Below, piece after piece: positions 32,829-41,231 of a stretch of DNA of 43,456 bases (the first letter of the stretch is position 1; each line of letters begins with the position of its first letter). The notes under the pieces are model-generated. The model ran no database searches. It was not told the origin of the DNA and saw only the letters and a program-made list of their open reading frames with translations. Position numbers and translations under genes: made by a program. The stretch spans positions 1 through 43,456 of the forward strand of contig CAYTTR010000024.1 of assembly GCA_964440805.1 (NCBI GenBank). The letters run 5' to 3'. This stretch comes from CAYTTR01 sp964440805 (GTDB lineage: Bacteria > Acidobacteriota > Aminicenantia > Aminicenantales > Aminicenantaceae).

Positions 32829-34766
32829 ATGATTCAATTAAAGGAAAAAATTAAAAAAGATATTTACCATAAACTCAAGCAAGACTATCCACTCTCTCTC
32901 GAACAATTAGACATGGGTTATCCACCTTCCAGACAAATGGGGGATATTGCCTTGACTTTTCCTTTCAAATTAGCCCAGGAACTCAAAAAATCCCCCAGGA
33001 AGATTGCTGAAGAAATCATCCCTCTCCTTTCCGGTTTGGAAGGAGTGGAAAAAGTAGAAGTAGCTAAAGATGGATATCTCAACCTTTTCCTCGACAGAAA
33101 TCAATTTATAGTCAATCTTTTAAAAACCCGTTCCAGGACTTCACTGCAGAGAGAAGTTAAGAAAATTATCATTGAGCATACTAATATCAATCCCAACAAG
33201 GCCGCCCACATCGGCCATCTAAGGAATGCTGTTCTGGGAGATACTTTAGGAAGGTGCTTGCAATACAAAGGGGAAGAGGTGGAAATCCAGAATTACATCG
33301 ATGATACAGGGGTCCAGGTAGTGGATGTAGTTTTCGGCTTTCTTGATCTGGAAAAAAAAGATCTTTCAGAGATAAAAAGTATCCCCGGCAAATTTGATTA
33401 TTACTGCTGGGACCTTTATGCCAGAGTTTCTGATTATCTTCAAAAAAATCCTCTGGCTGCTAAGAGAAAAGCTGAAATCCTAAAAAAAGTTGAAGGAGGA
33501 AAAGGGGTAGAAGCTAAGGCAGCTCATTACATCAGCCGGACTATTGTCAGAAAACATCTTGAAACTATGTCCCGGATTGGGATTTCCTACGATGTTCTTC
33601 CCTGTGAAAGCAGTATCCTCCGTTTGAAATTCTGGGAAAAAGCCTTTCAACTTCTCAAGAAAAGAAAAACCATCCGCCTGGCTATGGAGGGAAAAAACAA
33701 AGGCTGCTGGATAATGGTTCTGGAAAACGATCCGGAAAGAGAAAAAATCATTGTCCGTTCTGATGGAACCGTGACTTATGTGGGAAAAGATATTGCTTAT
33801 CAACTATGGAAATTCGGCCTTCTTGACAAGGATTTCTACTATCAACCTTTGGTTCAAACCGACTCCAAAACCACCTGGATTACCACTGAAATTCCCAACG
33901 AAAGAAACCTCCATTTTGGACGGGCCAGCCGCGTCTATAATGTCATCGACAGCCGTCAATCTTACCTCCAGGAAATAGTTGTTCAGGGATTAAGATCTCT
34001 TGGATTTGAGAAGGAGGCCCGGAAATCCATTCACTTTGCCTATGAAATGGTGGCCCTCTCTCCCCGGAGTTTGAAAGAAATGAAACTTGAGCTTCCTCAA
34101 GGCGAGGAAGAAAAAAGTTTTTACCAAGTATCTGGAAGAAAAGGCCTTGGTGTTAAAGCTGACGATTTACTGGACCGTCTGGAGGAAAAAGCCAGGCTGG
34201 AAGTGGAAAAAAGAAACCTTCACCTCCCCGGAGAACAGAAATCAACCATTGCCCATCAGATTGCCTGTGGAGCACTTCGTTACTTCATGCTTAAATATAC
34301 ACGGAATTCACTAATTGTTTTCGACTTCGAGGAAGCTTTAAGTTTCGAGGGGGAAACCGGGCCTTACCTTCAGTATACATTGGTCCGGATGGAAAGCATT
34401 TTCCGGAAGCTCAGAAAAAGAGAAGGGCTCAAGGCCGAAGACATCGTGGAAGTTACAGATGAGCAATCTTTATCCCTAACCAGGTTATCTTCTACTGAAA
34501 GGGAGGACACCTGGGATCTCCTCTTCTATGCCTCGCAATTGGAAGAAGAAGTGGAACATTCCATAGGCTCACTTGAATTTTCTCACTTGTCCAGGTTCAC
34601 CTTTAATCTCTGTCAAAAATTCAATGCCTATTATCATAAATATCCTATCCTGGCTGAAAAAAAACCGGAATTAAAAATCATCCGGATATTGACTGTTTTC
34701 TCAGTCAAGGATATTTTGAAAAAAGCTCTGGATTTGATGGGTATTCCTCAACCAGAAAAGATGTGA
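32829..34766 (+). CDS. argS: Arginyl-tRNA synthetase
   Basis: ArgRS charges tRNA-Arg with arginine. The 645-residue class I enzyme has an N-terminal tRNA-binding domain, the HIGH motif as NKAAHIGHLRNAVLGD (about 121-136), and a KMSKS-type loop reading VSGRKGLGVKADDLL. An anticodon-binding domain follows, with GETGPYLQYTLVRMESIFRKL. The SGRKG form and an insertion of about 40 residues after YIDDTGVQV distinguish it from the E. coli type and resemble the version found in archaea and some bacterial phyla. No strong ribosome site is visible before the ATG (AATTAAAAT). Confidence 0.93.
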   Translation: MIQLKEKIKKDIYHKLKQDYPLSLEQLDMGYPPSRQMGDIALTFPFKLAQELKKSPRKIAEEIIPLLSGLEGVEKVEVAKDGYLNLFLDRNQFIVNLLKTRSRTSLQREVKKIIIEHTNINPNKAAHIGHLRNAVLGDTLGRCLQYKGEEVEIQNYIDDTGVQVVDVVFGFLDLEKKDLSEIKSIPGKFDYYCWDLYARVSDYLQKNPLAAKRKAEILKKVEGGKGVEAKAAHYISRTIVRKHLETMSRIGISYDVLPCESSILRLKFWEKAFQLLKKRKTIRLAMEGKNKGCWIMVLENDPEREKIIVRSDGTVTYVGKDIAYQLWKFGLLDKDFYYQPLVQTDSKTTWITTEIPNERNLHFGRASRVYNVIDSRQSYLQEIVVQGLRSLGFEKEARKSIHFAYEMVALSPRSLKEMKLELPQGEEEKSFYQVSGRKGLGVKADDLLDRLEEKARLEVEKRNLHLPGEQKSTIAHQIACGALRYFMLKYTRNSLIVFDFEEALSFEGETGPYLQYTLVRMESIFRKLRKREGLKAEDIVEVTDEQSLSLTRLSSTEREDTWDLLFYASQLEEEVEHSIGSLEFSHLSRFTFNLCQKFNAYYHKYPILAEKKPELKIIRILTVFSVKDILKKALDLMGIPQPEKM

Positions 34767-34814
34767 TAAAAAATAATATACCTACCGGATTGAGCCGGTG
34801 AATTAATTATTTAA

Positions 34815-34935
34815 CCTGGACTATTCACGAGTCAAGGTTGCTGCAGATGCGAGGCACAGGGCACGAACCTGTAGTCGTCCACCGCACAAGTGCCCTGTAA
34901 CGAAGCAGATGCGCCAAGCGCGGCTCGCCTGAATG
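34815..34935. repeat. Structured intergenic repeat with inner inverted and direct repeats
   Basis: ACAGGGCAC (34856-34864) and GTGCCCTGT (34890-34898) are a perfect 9-bp inverted repeat. They are flanked by the direct repeat GCAGATGCG at 34843-34851 and 34905-34913. The segment starts near GGACTATTCACGAG. It is GC-rich unlike its surroundings and recalls palindromic intergenic units that I have seen in several anaerobes (TGAATAGTCC-type ends). No ORF is present. A weak hairpin (34784-34799) after argS may end its transcript. The rest of 34767-35020 shows nothing else. Confidence 0.5.
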
Positions 34936-35020
34936 GTAAAAAAAGGCCGATTTTATTAATAAAAACTGATGACAGAGTTTAAAAAACTTGCTTTCACTAA
35001 GTACAACTTGAGAAATTCTC

Positions 35021-35084
35021 TTAAGTCATTCATAGTCTTTATGATATTATAAGCATTGGCCTTTTTTATTATTAGTTCAAGTTA
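35021..35084 (+). promoter_or_regulatory. Promoter and leader cassette, copy 3 (upstream of the ABC operon)
   Basis: TTAAGT (35021-35026) and an extended -10 TGA-TATTAT (35042-35050) are 18 bases apart. A leader ending TTCAAGTTAA (35075-35084) leads into the AGAGGTGAGG ribosome site of the ATPase gene. It matches copies 1 and 2 across the -35, -10 and leader. Confidence 0.6.
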
Positions 35085-35099
35085 AAGAGGTGAGGTAAA

Positions 35100-36026
35100 A
35101 TGATTGAAGTTGAACACCTTACTAAAAAGTTCGGCGATCTTGTCGCCGTGAAAGATCTGAGTTTTCGGGTTGAGCGGGGAAAAATATGGGGGCTTCTGGG
35201 CCCAAATGCAGCCGGTAAAACAACTACCATGCGCATACTTACAGCCTACCTCCCTGCTACTGATGGAAAAGCCATAGTGGCCGGTCACGATGTTTTCGAA
35301 CATCCTCAAGAAGTCAAACAAAAAATCGGTTATCTCCCAGAAGTTGTTCCTCTTTACCTGGAAATGGTTGTGGAGGAGTATCTTCAATTTGTTTCAGAGA
35401 TTAAAGGAATTCCATCCGCCAGGAGAAAAGAAACCATTGACTCTGTCAGCGAAAGAGTAGGATTAGAGCCGGCTAGAAAACGGTTGATAAAGAATATTTC
35501 CAGAGGATTCAGACAGCGGGTGGGACTGGCTCAGGCTCTTATTCATGACCCCGAAGTACTCATTCTGGATGAACCCACCATTGGCCTTGACCCGGCCCAG
35601 ATAATAGAAATTCGCCAACTAATACGCTCCCTTAAAGGAGAAAGAACAATTATCCTTTCTACTCATATTCTGGCTGAAGTCACTCAGACCTGTGATGGTG
35701 TGGTAATCATCAATGAAGGCCGGCTGATGGCCAACGGTTCTCTAACTGAATTATCCGATACCTTTAAAGACAGAGAAGGTGTCTTTATCCGTCTGAGAAA
35801 ATTGGATAAGGAAAGCATTGAGCTCTTGCAGACTCTTCCCGGAGTAAGTGAAGTCCGCCAGGAAGATAACGGTCTTCGCATTGAATGGCCTAAGGAAAAA
35901 GATCTCCATGACCACATTACCAGGATTGCAGTGGAAAAAAATCTGGGGCTTCTGGAGATGAGACCCCTGGCCATGAACATTGAAGAGCTTTATCTGAAAA
36001 TCATCTCAGGAGGCACAAGGCAATGA
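35100..36026 (+). CDS. ABC transporter ATP-binding protein, GldA/CcmA type
   Basis: The ATPase powers a type-2 (ABC-2) exporter. The 308 residues show Walker A as GPNAAGKTT (about 36-44), where the usual GAGKT has Ala in place of the first Gly. The signature reads ISRGFRQRVGLAQAL, the Walker B reads LILDEPTIGLDP, and a switch His lies in STHI. The C-terminal 80 residues are the extra domain of the GldA-like group. The stop overlaps the permease start by 4 bases. The family includes the gliding-motility GldA of Bacteroidetes; here the cargo is unknown. Confidence 0.92.
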   Translation: MIEVEHLTKKFGDLVAVKDLSFRVERGKIWGLLGPNAAGKTTTMRILTAYLPATDGKAIVAGHDVFEHPQEVKQKIGYLPEVVPLYLEMVVEEYLQFVSEIKGIPSARRKETIDSVSERVGLEPARKRLIKNISRGFRQRVGLAQALIHDPEVLILDEPTIGLDPAQIIEIRQLIRSLKGERTIILSTHILAEVTQTCDGVVIINEGRLMANGSLTELSDTFKDREGVFIRLRKLDKESIELLQTLPGVSEVRQEDNGLRIEWPKEKDLHDHITRIAVEKNLGLLEMRPLAMNIEELYLKIISGGTRQ

Positions 36027-36790
36027 AAAACATCTGGGCAGTTTGCAAAAAAGAAATAAAGACCTATTTTACATCGCCTATCGCCTATGTGGTGATTACG
36101 GTGTTTCTGGTTCTGGTAGGATTTTTTTTCTACAGCCTCATGTGGTGGTTTAACTCCCAGTCACTTCAAATGTCTCAAAATCCCTATTATTTTCAACAGT
36201 TGAACATCAATCAAATGGTCTATTCACCTCTTTTTCACAATATCAGCATCATTCTCCTGCTGATGATCCCCCTTCTTTCCATGAGGCTTTTTGCTGAAGA
36301 AAAGAAAATAAAAACAGATGAACTCCTCTACACCTCTCCAGTTTCGGTAAATCAGATCATCCTGGGCAAATATCTGGCCTCTTTAACAGTGCTCCTGGTG
36401 ATGCTGCTTCTGACCGGCATTTTATCCATCTTCACTTTTGTTTATGGCAATCCTGAGTTTGCTCCCATTCTCAATGGGTACCTGGGTTTATTTCTTATGG
36501 GAGCAGGCTTTATGTCCATGGGCATATTTTTTTCGTCCCTGACAGAAAATCAGATAGTAGCAGCCATTCTGACTTTTGGAGCCCTTCTTCTCTTCTGGGT
36601 TTTAAATTGGACTTCCTACTCAGCCAGCGGCATCTGGAAAGAAGTTCTTAATTACCTGTCTTTTTTTCAACATTTTGATGATATGACTCAGGGTATACTG
36701 GATACCTCTGACCTGGTTTATTATATGAGCGTGATTTTCTTGGGTCTTTTTCTCACCCACTCAGTCATTCAATCCCGCAGATGGAGGTAA
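36023..36790 (+). CDS. ABC-2 type permease, GldF-like
   Basis: This 255-residue membrane protein starts MKNIWAVCKKEIKTYFTSPIAYVV, the typical opening of ABC-2 permeases such as GldF. It has about six hydrophobic segments, including a long one at 15-40, pairs around 80 and 120-150, and a last one near 230-248. The sequence LFAEEKKIKTDELLYTSPVS is the cytoplasmic coupling loop common to the family. It overlaps the ATPase gene and is 4 bases from the GldG-like gene, so all act as one system in the cytoplasmic membrane. Confidence 0.9.
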   Translation: MKNIWAVCKKEIKTYFTSPIAYVVITVFLVLVGFFFYSLMWWFNSQSLQMSQNPYYFQQLNINQMVYSPLFHNISIILLLMIPLLSMRLFAEEKKIKTDELLYTSPVSVNQIILGKYLASLTVLLVMLLLTGILSIFTFVYGNPEFAPILNGYLGLFLMGAGFMSMGIFFSSLTENQIVAAILTFGALLLFWVLNWTSYSASGIWKEVLNYLSFFQHFDDMTQGILDTSDLVYYMSVIFLGLFLTHSVIQSRRWR

Positions 36791-36794
36791 ACAA

Positions 36795-38402
36795 ATGGAA
36801 AAGATCAAGAAGAACCTCAATTATATAGGACTGCTTCTTATCCTAAGCGGGCTCATTGTCCTTAGAATTTGGCCTTATAAAAAAACAGCTGGTTTTGTTC
36901 TAATAATCCTTGGATTTTTAGGCTTGGCTGCCTATATATTGCTTAACATTTCCATGCTCAAACAGGGATTTAAAAGAAAATCCTTCATCTACTCAAGCAA
37001 TCTTTTCCTGGTTATAATTCTTGTTCTGGGAATTTTGGTTATCATTAACTATTTCTTTTCCCGGCACCACTACCGTTTTGACTTCACCGAAGCCAAAATT
37101 CACAGCCTTTCCCCTCAATCAGTAAAAGTGCTTAAGAGCCTTGAGGAAAATGTTTTCGTTCGCTGTTTTTTCAGGGAAGGAAATTTCAACCGTTCCAAAA
37201 TGGAAAGTTTTATGGGAATTTATGCTTATCATTCGGGAAAATTCAAGTACGAATTTATAGATCCCGACAAAAATCCGGGCCTGGTTAAACGTTACGATGT
37301 CACCGAAGACGGAACATCCATCTTCGAATGTAGAGACAAGGAAAGCAGGATCACTACAGTCACAGAAGAAGACATTACCAATGCTCTCATTAAAATCACC
37401 AGAGAAGCGAAAAAATCCATTTATTTCTTAGCTGGACACGGTGAAGTTAGTATAGAAGATGCTGAAGCCGGCGGTTACTCCCAGGTCAAAACAGAACTGG
37501 AAAAACTAAGCTATGAAGTAAAAACCCTCAATCTGGCCCTGGCTGAAAATTTTCCTGAGGATATATCCCTCCTGGTAATTCCAGGCTCCAGGAAAGACCT
37601 CCTTCCCCACGAGTTGGAAACCATTGGCAATTATCTCCAAGAAGGAGGAAGAGTGTTCTTTATGATCGATCCTGAAACCACCAACTCCTTGCATGATTTT
37701 CTCCTTGATTTCGGCATCCGGCTCGAAAATGATTTAATCGTGGACACAGTCTCCCGTCTCCTGGGAGGAGACTATTTTATGCCCGTTGTAAGTGACTATC
37801 AATATCACTCCATAACTGATGGTTTTCGTTATGCTACCTTCTTTCCTTATGCCCGTTCTGTGAACAAAACAGAGGAAACACCTGATGGTGTATCAGTCAA
37901 TATCCTGGCCAAAACCAGTCCCAATTCCTGGTCAGAAAGGCAACTCGACCAAACCGAAGTCTCTTTTAACGAAGGAAAAGATGTAAGAGGCCCCTTGCCC
38001 GTTGCTGCTGTGGCCGAATTTTCTATTGATAAACAAAGTGAGATTAACCAGGAGACAGAGGATGACACAGAGGCAAGGGAAGAAGACAGCCAGGCACCAA
38101 ACAATGAAACTGACACAAGCCTGACCAAAACAAAGGGGAGATTAGCTGTTTTTGGAGATTCCGATTTCGTGACCAACCGCTACTACAATCTTTCTGGAAA
38201 TGGTAATTTCTTTCTTAACACAGTCAACTGGCTTACTCAGGAAGAAGATTTGATCTCTATCCAGCCAAAATCATTTACTCCCCGAACCATCCATATAACT
38301 CCCACCCAGGGCCGGCTTCTTTTCTTTGTCTCTGTTATCATCCTTCCCTTGTTAGTCCTCATCCTCGGCTTATCTGTATGGCTGCGGAGGAGGTCTCTAT
38401 GA
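36795..38402 (+). CDS. GldG-like ABC-type auxiliary protein
   Basis: The 535-residue protein has three N-terminal membrane segments (about 10-25, 35-55 and 68-90), a large outer domain (about 95-505) and one C-terminal membrane helix followed by RRR. The FTEAKIHSLSPQSVKVLKSL segment and AGHGEVSIEDAEAGGYSQVKTEL are typical of the ABC_transp_aux (GldG) family. An acidic, low-complexity insert with many Glu, Asp and Thr lies near 415-440 (TEDDTEAREEDS). The family works with GldA/GldF-type exporters, but its role is not known. It overlaps the DUF4340 gene by 4 bases. Confidence 0.88.
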   Translation: MEKIKKNLNYIGLLLILSGLIVLRIWPYKKTAGFVLIILGFLGLAAYILLNISMLKQGFKRKSFIYSSNLFLVIILVLGILVIINYFFSRHHYRFDFTEAKIHSLSPQSVKVLKSLEENVFVRCFFREGNFNRSKMESFMGIYAYHSGKFKYEFIDPDKNPGLVKRYDVTEDGTSIFECRDKESRITTVTEEDITNALIKITREAKKSIYFLAGHGEVSIEDAEAGGYSQVKTELEKLSYEVKTLNLALAENFPEDISLLVIPGSRKDLLPHELETIGNYLQEGGRVFFMIDPETTNSLHDFLLDFGIRLENDLIVDTVSRLLGGDYFMPVVSDYQYHSITDGFRYATFFPYARSVNKTEETPDGVSVNILAKTSPNSWSERQLDQTEVSFNEGKDVRGPLPVAAVAEFSIDKQSEINQETEDDTEAREEDSQAPNNETDTSLTKTKGRLAVFGDSDFVTNRYYNLSGNGNFFLNTVNWLTQEEDLISIQPKSFTPRTIHITPTQGRLLFFVSVIILPLLVLILGLSVWLRRRSL

Positions 38403-39769
38403 AATTCAGAACAACGATTATCCTTTTCGCTGTTTTCATGGTGCTTCTCTTTTTTCTTTTTCTTTTTGAATCCAGAGAAAAAAAGAAAACAACCCAGCAA
38501 GATAAATTTGTCAATATTCCCTTGGAAAATGTTCAAGAAGTTTTACTGAAAGAAGGAGAAGAAATCATCCGATTCACTAAAAAAGACGAGGATGAATGGA
38601 TAATCCAGGAACCACTGGAAGCTGCAGCCGACAATTATGAGGTAACCAGGTTGGCAGAAGATTTTTGTCAGCTAAGATTGGAAAGGGTGGTAGAAGAACA
38701 ACCTGAGGATCTTTCCAAATATGGAATTCCGCAAAAAGAAATCACCTTAAAGCTCAAGGAACCTGAAAGTTCGGTCGAAATCCTTATCGGAGACCAGAAT
38801 CCCCTGGATAATACTCTTTTTGCCAAGAGAAGTGACCAGGATCAGGTGGTCCTTCTTCCCAGTCGTCTCAAAAGCCTGTTGGAAAAGGAACTAATTGATT
38901 TCCGGAAAAAAGACATTTTTTCTTTCGAAACCGGGGAGGTAAAGGAGATTTTGCTTGAATCCAGGCCTTCCCACTGGAAAGCTAAAAAGGATAATGAAGA
39001 CTGGTTCCTGGTTGAGCCCTTTGAATCCTTAGCTGATAAGAGTACTCTATCCGGCCTTCTCTATTCTCTGTCCAGTTTAAAAGCCAAAGAATTTGTTGTG
39101 GAAGAAAAAAATGAAATCGACCTGAAAAAATTCAGCCTTGATAATCCCGAATTTAAAATTACTCTTATAATGCCTGAGCAGACTAAAACCATCACTTTCT
39201 TTTTAACCCAAAATGATGAAGCACTTTATGCCACTACCTCGTTTTCACCCAAAATAATTTCCACAGAAAATACCATTGTCAATGATCTGGAAAAACCACC
39301 CCAGGAGCTAAGAGAAAAATCCGTGCTTGATTTTTATACCTGGGAAACCAGGAAACTTTACTTAAAAAAAGGTGAATTAGATTTTACTCTCAGAAAAGAT
39401 GAAGATAACAACTGGCTTTTTGATCCTTCCGGAGAAACGGCTGATAAGGAAAAAATTGAAAGCTTCATCCGGAAAATTAACAGCCTTGAAGCAGAGGAAT
39501 TTATCGATCCTCCTTTAAAGCTGAAAGATTTTGGGCTTGATCCTCCTCAGGCAGAATTATGGTTATGGACAGGTGAAGAAGAAAAAGACAGAAAAGAAAT
39601 TAAATTGCGCATTGGAGAAACCAAAAAGGAGGAAAATATAGTAGTCGTTAAAAACGATCATCTGAATTATCTTTTCCGGGTTAAAGCTGATTTTCTTGAG
39701 GAATTTCCCGGCTCTCTAAATGATTGGAAAAAAACCGAGCCAGAAGAAGATGAAGAAGAAAAACAATGA
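38399..39769 (+). CDS. DUF4340 domain protein
   Basis: This 456-residue protein is anchored by one N-terminal hydrophobic helix (about 5-25) and is otherwise outside. The outer part repeats a pattern of about 130 residues, reading roughly W-x-[IL]-x-E-P at DEWIIQEPLEAAAD, DWFLVEPFESLAD and NWLFDPSGETAD, which is the DUF4340 unit. The ATG at 38399 overlaps the stop of the GldG-like gene and follows GGAGGAGG by 6 bases; an upstream ATG at 38378 would be too close to no site. DUF4340 genes commonly end GldA-F-G operons. It ends with a run of Glu residues. Confidence 0.88.
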   Translation: MKFRTTIILFAVFMVLLFFLFLFESREKKKTTQQDKFVNIPLENVQEVLLKEGEEIIRFTKKDEDEWIIQEPLEAAADNYEVTRLAEDFCQLRLERVVEEQPEDLSKYGIPQKEITLKLKEPESSVEILIGDQNPLDNTLFAKRSDQDQVVLLPSRLKSLLEKELIDFRKKDIFSFETGEVKEILLESRPSHWKAKKDNEDWFLVEPFESLADKSTLSGLLYSLSSLKAKEFVVEEKNEIDLKKFSLDNPEFKITLIMPEQTKTITFFLTQNDEALYATTSFSPKIISTENTIVNDLEKPPQELREKSVLDFYTWETRKLYLKKGELDFTLRKDEDNNWLFDPSGETADKEKIESFIRKINSLEAEEFIDPPLKLKDFGLDPPQAELWLWTGEEEKDRKEIKLRIGETKKEENIVVVKNDHLNYLFRVKADFLEEFPGSLNDWKKTEPEEDEEEKQ

Positions 39770-39879
39770 TAAAGTTTCATCAATTTCCCCTGGGCAAAGA
39801 GCTTATTAGCTTATTCAAGAGGAAATTCCCATATGATAAGTCAATTGGGCTGAGAAAAAAAGAAAGGGGATAAAAATTA

Positions 39880-40689
39880 ATGAATTTCCGGGATTTTTTC
39901 CAATCATCTCTTAGTGTTCTTTTTGACGGAGCAGTAGGAACACAAATCTACAGTCGAGGAATCCCTAAAGGCCACTGTTACGATGAGCTTAATCTTTCTT
40001 TCCCAGAGACTATTCTCTCCATTCACCAGGAATACCAGGAAGCCGGCTCCCAGGTGCTAACCACTAACACCTTTGGAGCCAATTCTTTTATGCTGGAAGA
40101 ATAATTCGCTCTTGGAGATAAAACAAGAGAGATCAACTATTATGGAGCTCGTTTGGCCCGGCAGGCAGCTAAGAAAGATACCTTTGTAGCCGGCTCAGTT
40201 GGACCCATCACCCGGCCTCTGGATACAGATAAAAAACTGGGCTCAGTTACAAGCAAGCCGCTCTCAGCCATGCCCAATGCCGGTTTGGCCCGGTTTGTCC
40301 GGGGAAAGTTTTATTATCCTTTTAATCCTGACTATTTTGCCCGCTACGGCAAAAAGTTTCTTTAGGCAGGAGTAAAAGTAATCGGAGGATGCTGCGGGAC
40401 TACTCCTGATCACATTTGTGCCCTGCGGGAACAGATTAAAAACATTTCACCCAGAACCCGCAAGATCCGGCTGCTGGAAAAAGAAGAAAAAGGTGAAATA
40501 CGCCTTAAAGAGCAGGTTCAATCACCGCTCAAAGAAAAAATGGAGAGCGGTAGAATAATTTCTGTAGAAATTGATCCTCCTAAGGATCCTGATTTTCCGG
40601 GTTTTCTCAAAAAACTGGAACTTAAAGAAAAAAACATACCTCTTCTTGTTTCCATTCTCCCTCTTTTTTCTTTCAGAAATGCTGAGTAA
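39880..40689 (+). pseudogene. Decayed bifunctional homocysteine S-methyltransferase / methylenetetrahydrofolate reductase
   Basis: One frame reads from FDGAVGTQIYSRG and TNTFGANSFMLEE through a TAA (40102-40104), then continues in the same frame with INYYGARLARQAA and GSVGPITRPLD. It jumps to SAMPNAGLARFVRGKFYYP, meets a TAG (40363-40365) and goes on to VIGGCCGTTPDHI, the zinc-binding end of the methyltransferase. The MTHFR start IISVEIDPPKDP then joins directly to PLLVSILPLFSFRNAE, which belongs far later in that domain. Thus there are two nonsense codons and at least two internal deletions, yet the frame is kept. The deletion removes the middle zinc cysteine. The intact family is about 600 residues; about 270 codons remain. 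It is very unlikely to work. Confidence 0.88.
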
Positions 40690-40740
40690 AAAGAAAGAGG
40701 GGCGTTCCCCAAAGGGACACCCTTTCCCTGAACAAATTGG

Positions 40741-40983
40741 TTTATTGCGTGAATTGCGTTTATAAAGTTTTTTGCGTTTATCTCGTTTATTAAGTTTGTT
40801 TGGTTTATTTGGTTGAGAAGAAAAGCGAGACGGGCGAGAGGGGTTTTTAGCGTTTCTCGCGTTTGTTGCATCAATTCAGTCTATTCGGTCTGTTAAGAAA
40901 AAAATTGAGACTAAAATTGAGATTGGAGAGACAAAATAGACAAAATAGACAAAATAGACAAAATAGACGAAATAGACTAGATA
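40741..40983. repeat. Three 9-bp tandem repeat clusters
   Basis: 40741-40812 holds eight units such as TTTATTGCG, TTTATAAAG, TTTATCTCG, TTTATTAAG and TTTATTTGG. 40852-40896 holds GTTTCTCGC, GTTTGTTGC, ATCAATTCA, GTCTATTCG and GTCTGTTAA. 40930-40983 holds four perfect GACAAAATA units and two changed ones, on the opposite strand. The hairpin AAAGGG-ACA-CCCTTT (40711-40725) lies just before. They fill most of the space after the pseudogene. Confidence 0.7.
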
Positions 40984-41024
40984 GACGGCCGAGAATAGCG
41001 GGAAAAACAATCAGCATACTCAGA

Positions 41025-41069
41025 AATGACAAATGAACATTTTCATTTGTTGTGGGTGGCAAGCCCGCC
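41025..41069. repeat. Dispersed repeat, inverted relative to 24159-24199
   Basis: ATGAACATTTTCATTTG followed by a GC-rich part (GGTGGCAAGCCCGCC) is the reverse complement, with small changes, of the repeat at 24159. It too lies beside 9-bp repeats. Confidence 0.45.
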
Positions 41070-41093
41070 ATGGGTAATTAGTTAGAAAACAGA

Positions 41094-41130
41094 TGTCATC
41101 GCGGGCGACCGAAGGGAGCGTGGCGATCCT
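41094..41130. repeat. Dyad-symmetric intergenic repeat of a widespread type
   Basis: TGTCATCGCGGGCGACCGAA and the following GGGAGCGTGGCGATCCT form an imperfect hairpin. It is close to a TGTCATTGCGAGCGACCGAA-type repeat that I recall from intergenic DNA of many unrelated bacteria. It has no coding potential. The surrounding 40984-41179 shows otherwise only the neighbouring repeats. Confidence 0.45.
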
Positions 41131-41153
41131 AAAGTAAACCGGAAATCACAATT

Positions 41154-41174
41154 AAAATTTTGTGGGAACTTCAG
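41154..41174. repeat. Possible solo terminus of the palindromic element family
   Basis: AAAATTTTGTGGGAACTTCA resembles the right terminal repeat of the two palindromic elements with about four differences and one extra base. No matching left end is near. Confidence 0.25.
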
Positions 41175-41179
41175 TCTGC

Positions 41180-41208
41180 TTGAAGAACAACCTCTTTTTT
41201 TATAAAAT
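41180..41208 (+). promoter_or_regulatory. Promoter of the DUF4412 gene
   Basis: TTGAAG (41180-41185) and TAAAAT (41203-41208) are 17 bases apart, about 24 bases before the start codon. Confidence 0.45.
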
Positions 41209-41231
41209 ATCATAAACAAAAGGAGGATGTT

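Noticed and set aside
40153..40365. A separate 70-residue protein
   Set aside because: It is the middle piece of the decayed methyltransferase, in frame with pieces on both sides.
40741..40983. A CRISPR array
   Set aside because: The unit is 9 bases with no spacers between units, and there are no cas genes in the window.
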